The position numbers and the translations under genes are program-made. Below, piece by piece: positions 16,036 to 25,194 of a stretch of DNA of 64,000 nt (its first letter is position 1; each line of letters opens with the position of its first letter). The stretch is taken from assembly GCA_003490145.1 (NCBI GenBank), contig QULQ01000006.1, positions 62,001 to 126,000 on the forward strand, in the 5' to 3' direction. Source of the stretch: Lachnospiraceae bacterium OM04-12BH. GTDB lineage: Bacteria; Bacillota; Clostridia; Lachnospirales; Lachnospiraceae. Under the pieces are notes generated by a model. The model worked only from the letters and a program-made list of their open reading frames with translations, ran no database searches and was not told the origin of the DNA.

Positions 16036-17726
16036 AAAGAAGGTTCATGGCACTGTGTCTTGCAGGAAGCATGCTTCTTATGACAGCACTGACCGGCTGC
16101 CAGAGAGCGGCGGAACAGGCAAATGAGGGACAGGAAAACGCAGGACAGAAAAATGTAGAACAGACGGAAAGAACAGAGATGGAAACACTGGCAGTTCCTG
16201 AACCGGTTTCCATGGAGGATAATTATCGTACCTATTATGAGGTCTTTGTATATTCTTTTTATGATGGAAATGGGGACGGGATCGGAGATCTGAAGGGACT
16301 GACAAAGAAGCTTGACTATATTAATGATGGAGATCCGGTGACGATGGATGATCTTGGATGCAACGGGATCTGGCTGATGCCAGTCATGCCTTCTAAAACC
16401 TATCACAAATATGATACGACTGATTATTATAGTATTGATCCGGAATATGGCACCATGGAGGATTTTGAAGCCTTTCTTTCAGCCTGCAGGGAGCGTGGGA
16501 TCAAGGTGATCATGGATCTGGCACTGAACCATACTTCTTCAGAGCATCCCTGGTTTCAGGAGGCGTGCAGCTATCTGAAAGAACTGGGAGACGGAGAGCC
16601 GGATCCGGGTGAGTGCCCGTATGTGTTATATTACAATTTCTCCAAAGAGAAAAAGAGCGGCTTCAGTCCGGTGAAGGGAAGTGATATCTGGTATTATGAA
16701 GCACAGTTCTGGGATGGCATGCCGGATTTAAATCTCTACAACGAAGAACTCAGGGCAGAAATTGAGAAGATAGCAGACTTCTGGCTTGCTAAAGGAGTGG
16801 GCGGCTTCCGGCTGGATGCAGCGAAGGAGTATGTGACGGGAGCGGATGGCTCTAATATAGAGATCCTTTCCTGGTTTAATGATGTGGTGAAGGAGAAATA
16901 TCCGGATGCTTATCTGGTGGCAGAGGTCTTTTCTGATATGGCTGTTTATGAAAAGTATTATGACAGCGGCATTGACAGCCTGTTTGATTTTGATTTTGCC
17001 AACAAGGATGGTATCATTGCAAAGGTGGTAAAGGGAAATACGCCGGCATCCTTTTACAGCCAGAGACTACAGGAGATCGAAGGAATCTTTTCTGCACATA
17101 ATAAGGATTATATCGATGCACCCTTTTATACGAACCATGATATGGGACGGAGTGCCGGATACTATGCAGGAGAAGGCTCAGAAGCACAGACCAAGCTTGC
17201 AGGTGCCATGAATCTGATGATGAGCGGCAGTGCCTTTATCTATTACGGGGAAGAACTTGGCATGAAAGGCTCCGGTAAGGATGAAAATAAGAGGGCACCC
17301 ATGTATTTTTCCAGTGATCCATCTGCGGAGGGTATGTGCAGAGGACCGTCAGACATGGATGATTTTGAAATGAAATTTGGAAGCTATGAAGAACAGAAGG
17401 ATGATCCTTCTTCAGTTTACCAGTATTATAAAAAGGCAGTCTATTACCGGAATCTGTATCCGGAGATCCGGAAGGGAACAGTAAATGATCTGCCGGAGTA
17501 TGATTCAGACAGCGTGGCAGCCTTTACCAAAACATGGGAGGAGCTGCAGCTTCATGTACTGATCAATGTATCAGGAGAAACACAGACACTGGCACTTCAG
17601 GAAAATCTGCAGGAGGCAGCACTGGAAAACGGACTGTATACAGGAGAAGAGGAAGCAGACCTGACAGAAGGAAATCTGACCATACCACCTTATGGGATCG
17701 TATTCCTGCGGAGTGGAATGAAATGA
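16032..17726 (+). CDS. secreted GH13 alpha-amylase lipoprotein
   Basis: A 564-residue protein with a lipoprotein signal peptide (lipobox LTGC, Cys about residue 23) and a disordered Gln/Glu-rich linker, so it should be anchored outside the membrane. The GH13 barrel shows region I (DLALNHTSSEHPWF), region II GFRLDAA with nucleophile Asp262, region III VAEVF with acid/base Glu298, and region IV TNHD at 367-370. It should cut starch or maltodextrins, feeding the adjacent MalQ. The ATGA overlap with malQ indicates co-translation. Confidence 0.93.
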   Translation: MKRRFMALCLAGSMLLMTALTGCQRAAEQANEGQENAGQKNVEQTERTEMETLAVPEPVSMEDNYRTYYEVFVYSFYDGNGDGIGDLKGLTKKLDYINDGDPVTMDDLGCNGIWLMPVMPSKTYHKYDTTDYYSIDPEYGTMEDFEAFLSACRERGIKVIMDLALNHTSSEHPWFQEACSYLKELGDGEPDPGECPYVLYYNFSKEKKSGFSPVKGSDIWYYEAQFWDGMPDLNLYNEELRAEIEKIADFWLAKGVGGFRLDAAKEYVTGADGSNIEILSWFNDVVKEKYPDAYLVAEVFSDMAVYEKYYDSGIDSLFDFDFANKDGIIAKVVKGNTPASFYSQRLQEIEGIFSAHNKDYIDAPFYTNHDMGRSAGYYAGEGSEAQTKLAGAMNLMMSGSAFIYYGEELGMKGSGKDENKRAPMYFSSDPSAEGMCRGPSDMDDFEMKFGSYEEQKDDPSSVYQYYKKAVYYRNLYPEIRKGTVNDLPEYDSDSVAAFTKTWEELQLHVLINVSGETQTLALQENLQEAALENGLYTGEEEADLTEGNLTIPPYGIVFLRSGMK

Positions 17727-17739
17727 AAAAATGAAACAT

Positions 17740-17828
17740 AATGGCAATGCAGCCGAAAGGTTCCCGGCATTGCCATTTATTCGATCTTACAGCAAACAAA
17801 AATCCCTGAGAGAAGCTCTCAGGGATTT
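17740..17828 (+). terminator. two hairpins after the amylase gene
   Basis: The first has an 11-bp stem (17740-17750 with 17767-17777) and a 16-base loop with little T-run. The second has a 13-bp stem (17800-17812 with 17816-17828), a 3-base loop and a short T-run. Together they probably end the malQ-amylase transcript. Confidence 0.75.
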
Positions 17829-18094
17829 CTGTTGTGTAAAAGGGGAATTCTTCCGGAATTGCTAATTAGCTCGAACTGACTTCCGTAATCAGTTCAATTA
17901 TTATTATATTGCTTGAATCAAGTAAATTCTACAATTATATTGAGCAAAAATAAAAATATATTAGCATGATAATAAAAAGCTTGTCGAAAAAGGTGGAAAA
18001 AAGAGTATTTTCTTTATTTTCAACGTGTATTTCTGTTATTTTTATGATAAGATAACTCATAGATGTAGAAATTTGCAGTTTTAAGGAGCAGTTT
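17829..18094 (+). other. AT-rich intergenic region with small inverted repeats
   Basis: No gene is visible. GAACTGA (17873-17879) pairs with TCAGTTC (17889-17895), and CTTGA-A-TCAAG lies at about 17912-17922. An extended -10-like TGATAAGAT ends at 18053 without a good -35; it is the best candidate promoter for the following gene. The rest is AT-rich with no further structure that I recognise. Confidence 0.5.
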
Positions 18095-18097
18095 GTG

Positions 18098-18565
18098 ATG
18101 ACAGAAGAGAAGGAAAACCTGTACAGACAGGAAAAAATACAGAAATATACTGCAATTTTTAAAAATCTGTTTCGATATATTCCATGGCTGAAAGAAAAGC
18201 AGGGGCAGAGTACCTCCCATATTTATGAGAATGAAGAACTGAATCGTTCCTCCATGCCGGTAAGAGTATATGATTCCACGCTGCTTTCCCTTGTAAAGGA
18301 ACTGAATGCCACGGGACTGATGGACAGGAATTACGTTTATACTTTTTCAAGGAATATGCTTCGTACAGTGCAGGATGAAAAAAGATGGATCGCCTCTGCA
18401 CAGCTAAAAAACATAGAGGATGTATTTGCCATTATGGCGAAGTATGTACTTGGTGGCATGACCAGGGGGAATCTTTGGACAGATGCCATAGAAAATGGTA
18501 TTTTTCTGGAAGCCCTTCTGAAGATCAGAGAGCTTCTGGAAGTACATGACAGACCGCTTGCATAG
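18098..18565 (+). CDS. conserved protein of unknown function (DUF6508-like)
   Basis: A 155-residue, probably all-helical cytosolic protein. The ATG at 18098 follows AAGGAG (18084-18089); an overlapping GTG at 18095 is possible. The C-terminal half (YVYTFSRN, VFAIMAKYVLGGMTRGNLWTDAIENGIFLEALLKIRELL) resembles what I remember of the DUF6508 family; the match is from memory and uncertain. The function is unknown. The TetR-family gene follows after 14 bases, so the two probably form one transcript. Confidence 0.7.
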   Translation: MTEEKENLYRQEKIQKYTAIFKNLFRYIPWLKEKQGQSTSHIYENEELNRSSMPVRVYDSTLLSLVKELNATGLMDRNYVYTFSRNMLRTVQDEKRWIASAQLKNIEDVFAIMAKYVLGGMTRGNLWTDAIENGIFLEALLKIRELLEVHDRPLA

Positions 18566-18579
18566 GAGCTGTTACTGGT

Positions 18580-19164
18580 ATGGGAGAGAAGTCACTTCAG
18601 AAGAAAAAATACATACTGGAGAAGGCCAGAGAGGTCTTTATGGAAAAGGGCTACAAGAATGTAACGATGAAGGATATTGTTGATGCCTGTGAGATCAGCC
18701 GCGGAGGTCTGTATCTGTATTTCCCGGGAACTAGGGAGCTTTTTCTGGAAGTATTGAAAGCAGAGCAGGAGGATTCGGGCAGTGAGTTCGAACAGAAGAT
18801 TGGCAAGGATTTTGGCCCGGCAGATATTCTGGCATTGTTTCTGAAGGAACAGAAAAGAGAGCTTCTGACGAAAAAGGGGACTCTGCAGAAGGCCTGCTAT
18901 GAATTTTTCTTTGAAGAGAATGATTACAGCAGGGAAAATCTTCTGAAGAAGCAGTTCGATGCGGCAGTCATGGTGATCCAGAGACTGATAGAGGAAGGCG
19001 TGGAGATCGGAGAATTTTGCTGTGAGGAACCAAGAAGGGCAGCCAGTAATATTATGTACGTACTGGAGGGTCTCAAGGTTGCAGCAAATACCCGGGGAGT
19101 GACAGAAGCTGCTGTGGATCGGGAAATTATGTATATGATGCAGAATTTGGTGGCAGAAGAATAG
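18580..19164 (+). CDS. TetR-family transcription regulator
   Basis: A 194-residue TetR-type protein. The N-terminal HTH includes AREVFMEKGYKNVTMKDIVDACEISRGGLYLYFPGTRELF, and the C-terminal ligand-binding helices are not similar to any subgroup that I can name. It sits 14 bases behind the DUF6508-like gene and is followed by a strong terminator. Its target is unknown; regulation of its own small operon is the simplest inference. Confidence 0.9.
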   Translation: MGEKSLQKKKYILEKAREVFMEKGYKNVTMKDIVDACEISRGGLYLYFPGTRELFLEVLKAEQEDSGSEFEQKIGKDFGPADILALFLKEQKRELLTKKGTLQKACYEFFFEENDYSRENLLKKQFDAAVMVIQRLIEEGVEIGEFCCEEPRRAASNIMYVLEGLKVAANTRGVTEAAVDREIMYMMQNLVAEE

Positions 19165-19207
19165 AGAAAAGCTTCAAGGCTTCAGATGCCCTGAAGCTTT
19201 TCTTTTT
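19165..19207 (+). terminator. rho-independent terminator after the TetR gene
   Basis: A 12-bp perfect stem (19165-19176 with 19192-19203) and a 5-base T-run. It ends 18 bases before the next gene, which has no separate promoter in between. Confidence 0.9.
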
Positions 19208-19224
19208 GGGAAAGGACAGGAAAT

Positions 19225-20166
19225 ATGATCAGGGAAATCATAGCAGCACAGCTTCCGGTAGGGGAAAAGCTGCGGATCGTAAAAAACAGGATAGAGGGAA
19301 AAGCCCCGGATTCTGGAAGGATTGCTATCGTATCCGGTATTCACGGGGATGAATTTGAAGGACAGTATGTGATCTATGAAATGGTAAGAAGGCTGCAGGA
19401 GCATCCGGAATGTCTGCATGGGAGTGTGGATCTGTATCCGGCACTGAATCCGCTTGGCATGGATATGGCAGTCAGGGAGCTGCCTGGACTTCATATGGAT
19501 ATGAACCGGATATTCCCGGGAAATGAGAACGGGACTGCACTTGAAAAAGTGGCAGCAGCTATTGTAGGAGATATAGCAGGAGCGGATCTTTGCCTGGATA
19601 TTCATGCCAGTAATATTTTTGTACGTGAGATCCCGCAGGTGCGGATCAGTGAGGAATTTGCAGAAAGGGTGCTTCCCTATGCGCAGCTTATGAATGTGGA
19701 TATGGTATGGACCAATGCTGCAGAAACAGTACATGAAGCAACACTGGCACATTCATTGAACCTGCTGGGAGTCCCTTCCTTTGTTGTCGAAATGGGAGTA
19801 GGAACAAGAATCAGCCGGCATTTTGGAAATCAGGTGACAGATGGTATTTTTCATCTGATGAAGCATATTGGGATGTGGAGCGGAGAGCTGAAAGGTAAGA
19901 TCCAGCAGCCGGTGCTTTCCACAGACGGAGAGGTTGAATTTATCAGATCCGGTTCGACAGGGGTTTTTCTGCCGGAGATCGAACATAATCACTTCGTAAA
20001 AAAGGGAGACAAGCTGGGTGAGGTGATCGATCCTTTGCGGGGAGAGGTGCTGGAGGAGATCCTGGCACAGAGAAGCGGGCTGGTATTTACACTCCGGGAG
20101 TACCCATTTGTCCGGGAGGGAGCATTGCTCCTTAGGATCCTGACGGGAATAGACCATGATGAATGA
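19225..20166 (+). CDS. M14 family (AstE/AspA-like) zinc carboxypeptidase-type protein
   Basis: A 313-residue succinylglutamate desuccinylase/aspartoacylase-like protein. The zinc site looks complete: GIHGDE gives His40 and Glu43, DIHAS gives His127, and VVEMG gives the likely catalytic Glu189. DMNRIFPG is the substrate-contacting Asn-Arg motif. The C-terminal part (about 225-313) is a beta-rich lipoyl-like domain seen in many members. The family removes acyl groups from amino acids or acts on amide bonds; the substrate is unknown here. A paralogue without the metal ligands follows after 12 bases. Confidence 0.85.
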   Translation: MIREIIAAQLPVGEKLRIVKNRIEGKAPDSGRIAIVSGIHGDEFEGQYVIYEMVRRLQEHPECLHGSVDLYPALNPLGMDMAVRELPGLHMDMNRIFPGNENGTALEKVAAAIVGDIAGADLCLDIHASNIFVREIPQVRISEEFAERVLPYAQLMNVDMVWTNAAETVHEATLAHSLNLLGVPSFVVEMGVGTRISRHFGNQVTDGIFHLMKHIGMWSGELKGKIQQPVLSTDGEVEFIRSGSTGVFLPEIEHNHFVKKGDKLGEVIDPLRGEVLEEILAQRSGLVFTLREYPFVREGALLLRILTGIDHDE

Positions 20167-20178
20167 GGTTAATGAACT

Positions 20179-21114
20179 ATGTTTACAGAAAATATCTATA
20201 CGGTGACTTCTCCATACAGGGAAGATATGATCATAAAGGGCTACAGCTTTGGAAAGGGTGATGAGGCTGCCTGTATCCTTGGATCCGAAAGAGGAAATGA
20301 GGTGCAGCAGATGTATATCTGCTCCCAATTGGTAAAAGCCCTGAAGGAACTGGAAGCAAATGGCTGTGTCAGTGCAGGAAAGAAAATACTGGTGATACCG
20401 GTGATCAATTCCCTTGGGATGAATGTTGGTGAAAAGTTTTTCGGGGTGGAAAACCAGGATATCAACAGAAGGTTTCCGGGAAGAAAGACAGGAGACAGCG
20501 CAGACCGGCTGGCAGAAGGGATCTTCAGTAAGATTCGCAATTACACCTATGGGATCCAGCTGACAAGCTTTTATATGGCGGGGGAGTTTGTCCCGCATGT
20601 CAGAATGATGGAGACCGGCTTTCAGAATACTTCACTTGCCAATCTTTTCGGACTGCCTTATGCTATGGTGCGGAAGCCGACTCCGATTGATACGAAGACA
20701 CTGAACTATAATTGGCAGAATGAGATGACAGCAGCGTTTTCCCTTTACACAAACAGGACAGATACGATAGATGAAAAGAGTGCAGGGCAGGCAGTGGCAG
20801 CAGTACTGCGGTTCCTGACAAGAATGGGGATCATCCGTTACGAAAGCCACAGCGGCTATATCAGTCATGTGATCCTTGAGCAGGATCTGACAGATGTACA
20901 TACGATGTCAGGCGGTATTTTTAAGGGGCTGGTAAGTCCAGGAGAGGATGTCCGGTATGGACACAGGATGGCAGAGATCATAGATCCTTATGAAGGATAT
21001 GTGAAGGAAACGATCCTTGCCCCGACAGATGGTATCGTATTTTTTGCCCATACAGATCCGCTTGTCACAGAAGGAGACATTGTTTATCAGCTGATCCACA
21101 GACTTCATGAGTGA
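20179..21114 (+). CDS. M14-like paralogue with a degenerate zinc site
   Basis: A 311-residue protein co-linear with its upstream neighbour: it keeps DINRRFPG (94-101) and the C-terminal GEDVRYGHRMAEIIDPYEG domain. By-eye alignment shows GSERGNE in place of GIHGDE (Arg38 for the His ligand), GIQ at 125-127 in place of DIH, and Tyr where the catalytic Glu is expected. It is therefore probably not a zinc hydrolase and may act as a partner or binding protein. The reading frame is intact, so it is not a decayed gene. The ATG lies 12 bases after the neighbour's stop. Confidence 0.75.
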   Translation: MFTENIYTVTSPYREDMIIKGYSFGKGDEAACILGSERGNEVQQMYICSQLVKALKELEANGCVSAGKKILVIPVINSLGMNVGEKFFGVENQDINRRFPGRKTGDSADRLAEGIFSKIRNYTYGIQLTSFYMAGEFVPHVRMMETGFQNTSLANLFGLPYAMVRKPTPIDTKTLNYNWQNEMTAAFSLYTNRTDTIDEKSAGQAVAAVLRFLTRMGIIRYESHSGYISHVILEQDLTDVHTMSGGIFKGLVSPGEDVRYGHRMAEIIDPYEGYVKETILAPTDGIVFFAHTDPLVTEGDIVYQLIHRLHE

Positions 21115-21148
21115 GGAAGAAGTATCCGAGAATAATTTGCAGAATCCG

Positions 21149-21176
21149 TTGCAAAAAAGACAGGATTCGATATAAT
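21149..21176 (+). promoter_or_regulatory. promoter of purL
   Basis: TTGCAA, a 16-base spacer and TATAAT (21171-21176), 57 bases before the start codon. Confidence 0.8.
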
Positions 21177-21233
21177 GTAAATGATATGCGCACAAAAACT
21201 AGTACAATTCATCAACGGAGGAAATGAATTCAC

Positions 21234-24200
21234 ATGGGAAATGTAAGACGTATCTACGTGGAAAAGAAACCGCCCTTTGCTGTCAAGGCGAAGGAATTAA
21301 AGGAAGAGATCGTAGGCTACCTTGGCATTACGGGAGTGAAGGAGGTAAGAGAGTTCATTCGGTATGATGTGGAGAATATCTCAGATCAGATTTTCGAAGA
21401 AGCATGCAGAACCGTATTTTCCGAACCGCCGGTTGATATTTTGTACAGAGAAAATATAGAGATCCCAGCAGATGGAAAGGTATTCAGTGTGGAATTCCTG
21501 CCAGGACAGTTTGACCAGAGAGCAGATTCCGCAGTACAGTGTGTGAAGTTCTTAAAGGAAGATGAGGAACCGATCATCAGGACTGCAGTAACCTATCTTT
21601 TAACCGGAGATATCAGCGGGGAAGAATTTGGGAAGATCAAAGCGTACTGTATCAACCCTGTGGATTCCAGGGAGACCGGCATGGAGAAGCCGGATACCCT
21701 GGTAAGTGAGTATGAAGAGCCTGCAGATGTTATTATCTTTGACGGTTTCTGTGAAATGGACAGAGACAGCCTTAAGGAGCTGTATGATTCCCTGTCCCTT
21801 GCCATGACGTTCAAGGATTTTTTGCATATCCAGAATTATTACAAGACAGAGGAACACAGAAATCCCACGATGACAGAGATCAGAGTACTTGATACCTACT
21901 GGTCAGATCACTGCCGTCATACCACATTTTCAACAGAATTGAAGAATATTGAGTTTGAGGATGGCTATTACAGAGCTCCCCTTGAAACAACCTATGAAAG
22001 CTATCTGGATACACGTAAGGAGATCTTTGAAGGCAGAAGTGACAAATTTGTCTGTCTGATGGATCTGGCACTGATGGCTATGCGTAAGCTGAAGAAGGAC
22101 GGCAAGCTGCAGGATATGGAAGAATCTGATGAGATCAATGCCTGCTCTGTAGTCGTACCTGTGGAAATTGATTATGGGGAAGGACCTGTGACTGAAGAGT
22201 GGCTGGTGTTCTTCAAGAATGAGACACATAATCATCCTACCGAGATCGAGCCCTTTGGTGGGGCAGCTACCTGCCTTGGCGGTGCAATCCGTGATCCCCT
22301 TTCAGGAAGAGGCTATGTATATCAGGCGATGCGTGTAACAGGTGCGGCAGATCCTACGGTTCCGGTTTCTGAAACACTGAAGGGCAAGCTTTCACAGAAG
22401 AAGCTGGTCAGAGGTGCAGCAAGCGGATATTCTTCCTATGGTAACCAGATCGGTCTTGCAACCGGCTATGTAAAGGAGATCTATCATCCTGATTATGTTG
22501 CTAAAAGAATGGAGATCGGTGCTGTCATGGGTGCTGCTCCCCGGAAGAATGTGATACGTGAAAATTCTGATCCGGATGATGTGATCATCCTGCTTGGCGG
22601 AAGAACAGGACGTGATGGCTGCGGTGGTGCAACCGGTTCCTCCAAGGTGCATACAGAAACCTCCATTGAGACCTGCGGTGCAGAGGTACAGAAGGGAAAC
22701 GCACCTACAGAGCGTAAGATCCAGAGGCTGTTCCGCCGTGGGGAAGTAAGCAGTATCATTAAGAAATGTAATGACTTTGGTGCAGGCGGTGTTTCTGTCG
22801 CCATCGGTGAACTGGCTGACGGTCTTGTGGTAGATCTTGACAAAGTACCTAAGAAATATGCCGGACTGGACGGAACAGAGCTTGCCATTTCTGAATCCCA
22901 GGAAAGAATGGCAGTTGTGGTATCCCCAGATAAGGTCGAGGAGTTCCTTGGCTATGCGGCTGAAGAGAATCTGGAGGCAGTTCCCGTAGCAGTCGTAACA
23001 AAGGAGCCAAGACTGGTACTGAAATGGAGAGGCAGAGAGATCGTCAATATTGCGAGAGCCTTCCTTGATACAAACGGTGCCCACCAGGAAACTGATGTGG
23101 TAGTGAATATTCCCTCAAAGGAAGACAATTATCTGAAGAAAACAGCTCTTCCTGCTGTAGCCAGGGCACTGGAGGAGGGTGATATTAAGACAGCTTTTGA
23201 AGAAACCTTAAGGGATTTGAACGTGTGCTCCCAGAAGGGACTTGTGGAAATGTTTGACTCTTCTATCGGAGCTGCCAGTGTGCTGATGCCCTATGGTGGT
23301 AAATATCAGCTGACAGAAACACAGGTCATGGTAGCCAAGCTTCCTTCCCTGAAGGGCAAGACAGATACCGTTACCATGATGAGCTACGGCTTTGATCCTT
23401 ATCTTTCTTCATGGAGTCCTTACCACGGTGCAGTGTATGCAGTGACACAGTCCCTTGCAAAGATCGTGGCAGGAGGCGGAGATTACAGCAAGGTCCGCTT
23501 TACCTTCCAGGAATATTTCCGCAGGATGACTGCAGATCCTGAGCGTTGGAGCCAGCCCTTTGCAGCACTGCTTGGTGCCTATGATGCACAGATCGGATAT
23601 GGACTTCCCTCTATCGGCGGCAAGGACAGTATGTCTGGTACCTTTAACGATATTGATGTACCGCCCACATTGGTGTCCTTTGCAGTGGATGTGGCTAAGA
23701 ATAAAGAGATCATTACACCGGAATTAAAACAGGCGGGAGACGTACTGGTACAGCTCTGGTTTGATAAGGATGAATATGATATTCCTGTATATGCACATGT
23801 AATGGAAATGTTCAGTTTTATTACAGAGCTGATGAGAGAAGGAAAAGTAAAGGCTGCCTATGCACTTGACAGTGCAGGACTTGTTGCCGGTGTCAGCAAG
23901 ATGGCCTTTGGTAATAAGCTTGGTGTTTCCTACTCAGAAGATATTAAGGAAGGCGATCTTTTTGAAAACTGTCTTGGTGATATCGTGCTGGAAATGTCAG
24001 AAGAGGATGCAAAGGCACTGGATGCTGAGGATCTGAACTACAGGATCGTAGCGAAAGTAACAGAAGAGCCGGTATTTACTTATAAGGATGTGAAGCTGAC
24101 GGTAGAGGAAGCGCTTGCTGATTGGAAGGCACCACTTGATAAGGTATTTCCTTATAAGGCAGAAAAGGGAACAGATAAGGTGGCTTCAGAACCTTATCAT

Positions 24201-25034
24201 ACAGACAGTATTTATGTATGTAAAAATAAAGTAGCAAAGCCGACTGTATTTATCCCGGTATTCCCCGGAACCAACTGTGAATATGACAGTGCAAAGGCAT
24301 TTGAGAGAGCCGGTGCGAAGGTGATCACCAGAGTATTCCGCAATCTTTCCGCAGAAGATATCCGTTCTTCTGTAGAAGCCTTTGAAAGGGATATTGACAA
24401 GGCACAGATCATCATGTTCCCCGGTGGTTTTTCAGCCGGTGATGAACCGGATGGAAGTGCCAAGTTCTTTGCAACAGCTTTCCAGAATGCAAAGATCAAA
24501 GAAGCGGTTATGAGGCTTCTGAATGAGAGGGATGGTCTTGCACTTGGTATCTGTAACGGATTCCAGGCACTGATCAAGCTGGGACTGGTTCCCTATGGTG
24601 AGATTACCGGTCAGAAGGAGGATTCCCCGACACTGACCTTCAATACCATTAACCGTCACATTTCCAAGATGGTTTATACCAGAGTGGTATCTGACAAGTC
24701 ACCCTGGCTGCAGGGTGCAGAAAATGGTGGTGTTTATGTGACTCCCGCCTCTCACGGAGAGGGACGCTTCGTAGCACCGAAGGAGTGGATCGACAAGCTC
24801 TTTGCAAATGGCCAGGTAGCGACCCAGTACTGTGATCCGGAAGGCAATGTTTCCATGGATGAAGAGTGGAATGTCAACGGTTCCTATGCAGCCATTGAGG
24901 GTATCACCTCGCCGGACGGCAGATGCTTTGGTAAGATGGCACATGTAGAGAGAAGAGATAAAGGTGTTGCCATTAATATTTACGGAGAGCAGGATCTGAA
25001 CATCTTTGAATCCGGTGTTCACTATTTCAAATAA
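21234..25034 (+). CDS. purL: single-chain phosphoribosylformylglycinamidine synthase PurL
   Basis: A 1266-residue fusion of the synthetase and glutaminase activities, as in the clostridial long PurL. It converts FGAR, glutamine and ATP to FGAM. The N-terminal part has the PurS-like and linker regions, and WSDHCRHTTF and FFKNETHNHPTEIEPFGGA begin the first ATP-binding half. The C-terminal amidotransferase starts near FIPVFPGTNCEYDSAKAF, with nucleophile Cys1107 in LGICNGFQAL and the SHGEGRF His/Glu segment. It is a monocistronic unit with its own promoter and terminator, away from purEMND. GGAGG precedes the ATG. Confidence 0.96.
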   Translation: MGNVRRIYVEKKPPFAVKAKELKEEIVGYLGITGVKEVREFIRYDVENISDQIFEEACRTVFSEPPVDILYRENIEIPADGKVFSVEFLPGQFDQRADSAVQCVKFLKEDEEPIIRTAVTYLLTGDISGEEFGKIKAYCINPVDSRETGMEKPDTLVSEYEEPADVIIFDGFCEMDRDSLKELYDSLSLAMTFKDFLHIQNYYKTEEHRNPTMTEIRVLDTYWSDHCRHTTFSTELKNIEFEDGYYRAPLETTYESYLDTRKEIFEGRSDKFVCLMDLALMAMRKLKKDGKLQDMEESDEINACSVVVPVEIDYGEGPVTEEWLVFFKNETHNHPTEIEPFGGAATCLGGAIRDPLSGRGYVYQAMRVTGAADPTVPVSETLKGKLSQKKLVRGAASGYSSYGNQIGLATGYVKEIYHPDYVAKRMEIGAVMGAAPRKNVIRENSDPDDVIILLGGRTGRDGCGGATGSSKVHTETSIETCGAEVQKGNAPTERKIQRLFRRGEVSSIIKKCNDFGAGGVSVAIGELADGLVVDLDKVPKKYAGLDGTELAISESQERMAVVVSPDKVEEFLGYAAEENLEAVPVAVVTKEPRLVLKWRGREIVNIARAFLDTNGAHQETDVVVNIPSKEDNYLKKTALPAVARALEEGDIKTAFEETLRDLNVCSQKGLVEMFDSSIGAASVLMPYGGKYQLTETQVMVAKLPSLKGKTDTVTMMSYGFDPYLSSWSPYHGAVYAVTQSLAKIVAGGGDYSKVRFTFQEYFRRMTADPERWSQPFAALLGAYDAQIGYGLPSIGGKDSMSGTFNDIDVPPTLVSFAVDVAKNKEIITPELKQAGDVLVQLWFDKDEYDIPVYAHVMEMFSFITELMREGKVKAAYALDSAGLVAGVSKMAFGNKLGVSYSEDIKEGDLFENCLGDIVLEMSEEDAKALDAEDLNYRIVAKVTEEPVFTYKDVKLTVEEALADWKAPLDKVFPYKAEKGTDKVASEPYHTDSIYVCKNKVAKPTVFIPVFPGTNCEYDSAKAFERAGAKVITRVFRNLSAEDIRSSVEAFERDIDKAQIIMFPGGFSAGDEPDGSAKFFATAFQNAKIKEAVMRLLNERDGLALGICNGFQALIKLGLVPYGEITGQKEDSPTLTFNTINRHISKMVYTRVVSDKSPWLQGAENGGVYVTPASHGEGRFVAPKEWIDKLFANGQVATQYCDPEGNVSMDEEWNVNGSYAAIEGITSPDGRCFGKMAHVERRDKGVAINIYGEQDLNIFESGVHYFK

Positions 25035-25048
25035 AAGAATGGAAAATG

Positions 25049-25081
25049 GCCTCGCAGAATTGTTATCTGCGGGGCTTTTTT
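25049..25081 (+). terminator. terminator of purL
   Basis: A ten-pair stem (25049-25058 with 25066-25075, one G-T pair) and a six-T run. Confidence 0.9.
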
Positions 25082-25118
25082 GAGAAAATATTTTAGCTGA
25101 AAGTGTGAAAAATGTCAG

Positions 25119-25147
25119 TTGAAGCAGGGGAAACCTTATGCTATAAT
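25119..25147 (+). promoter_or_regulatory. promoter of carAB
   Basis: TTGAAG, a 17-base spacer and TATAAT (25142-25147), with TG one base before the -10 box. No long leader or pyrimidine attenuator is visible before carA. Confidence 0.8.
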
Positions 25148-25194
25148 AAATCGATTATGGATTTTTGGACAAAGGAAGGGAGACGGATACTTAT

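Noticed and set aside
22392..23084. Antisense open frames inside purL
   Set aside because: Same reason: they shadow a conserved gene and lack start signals.
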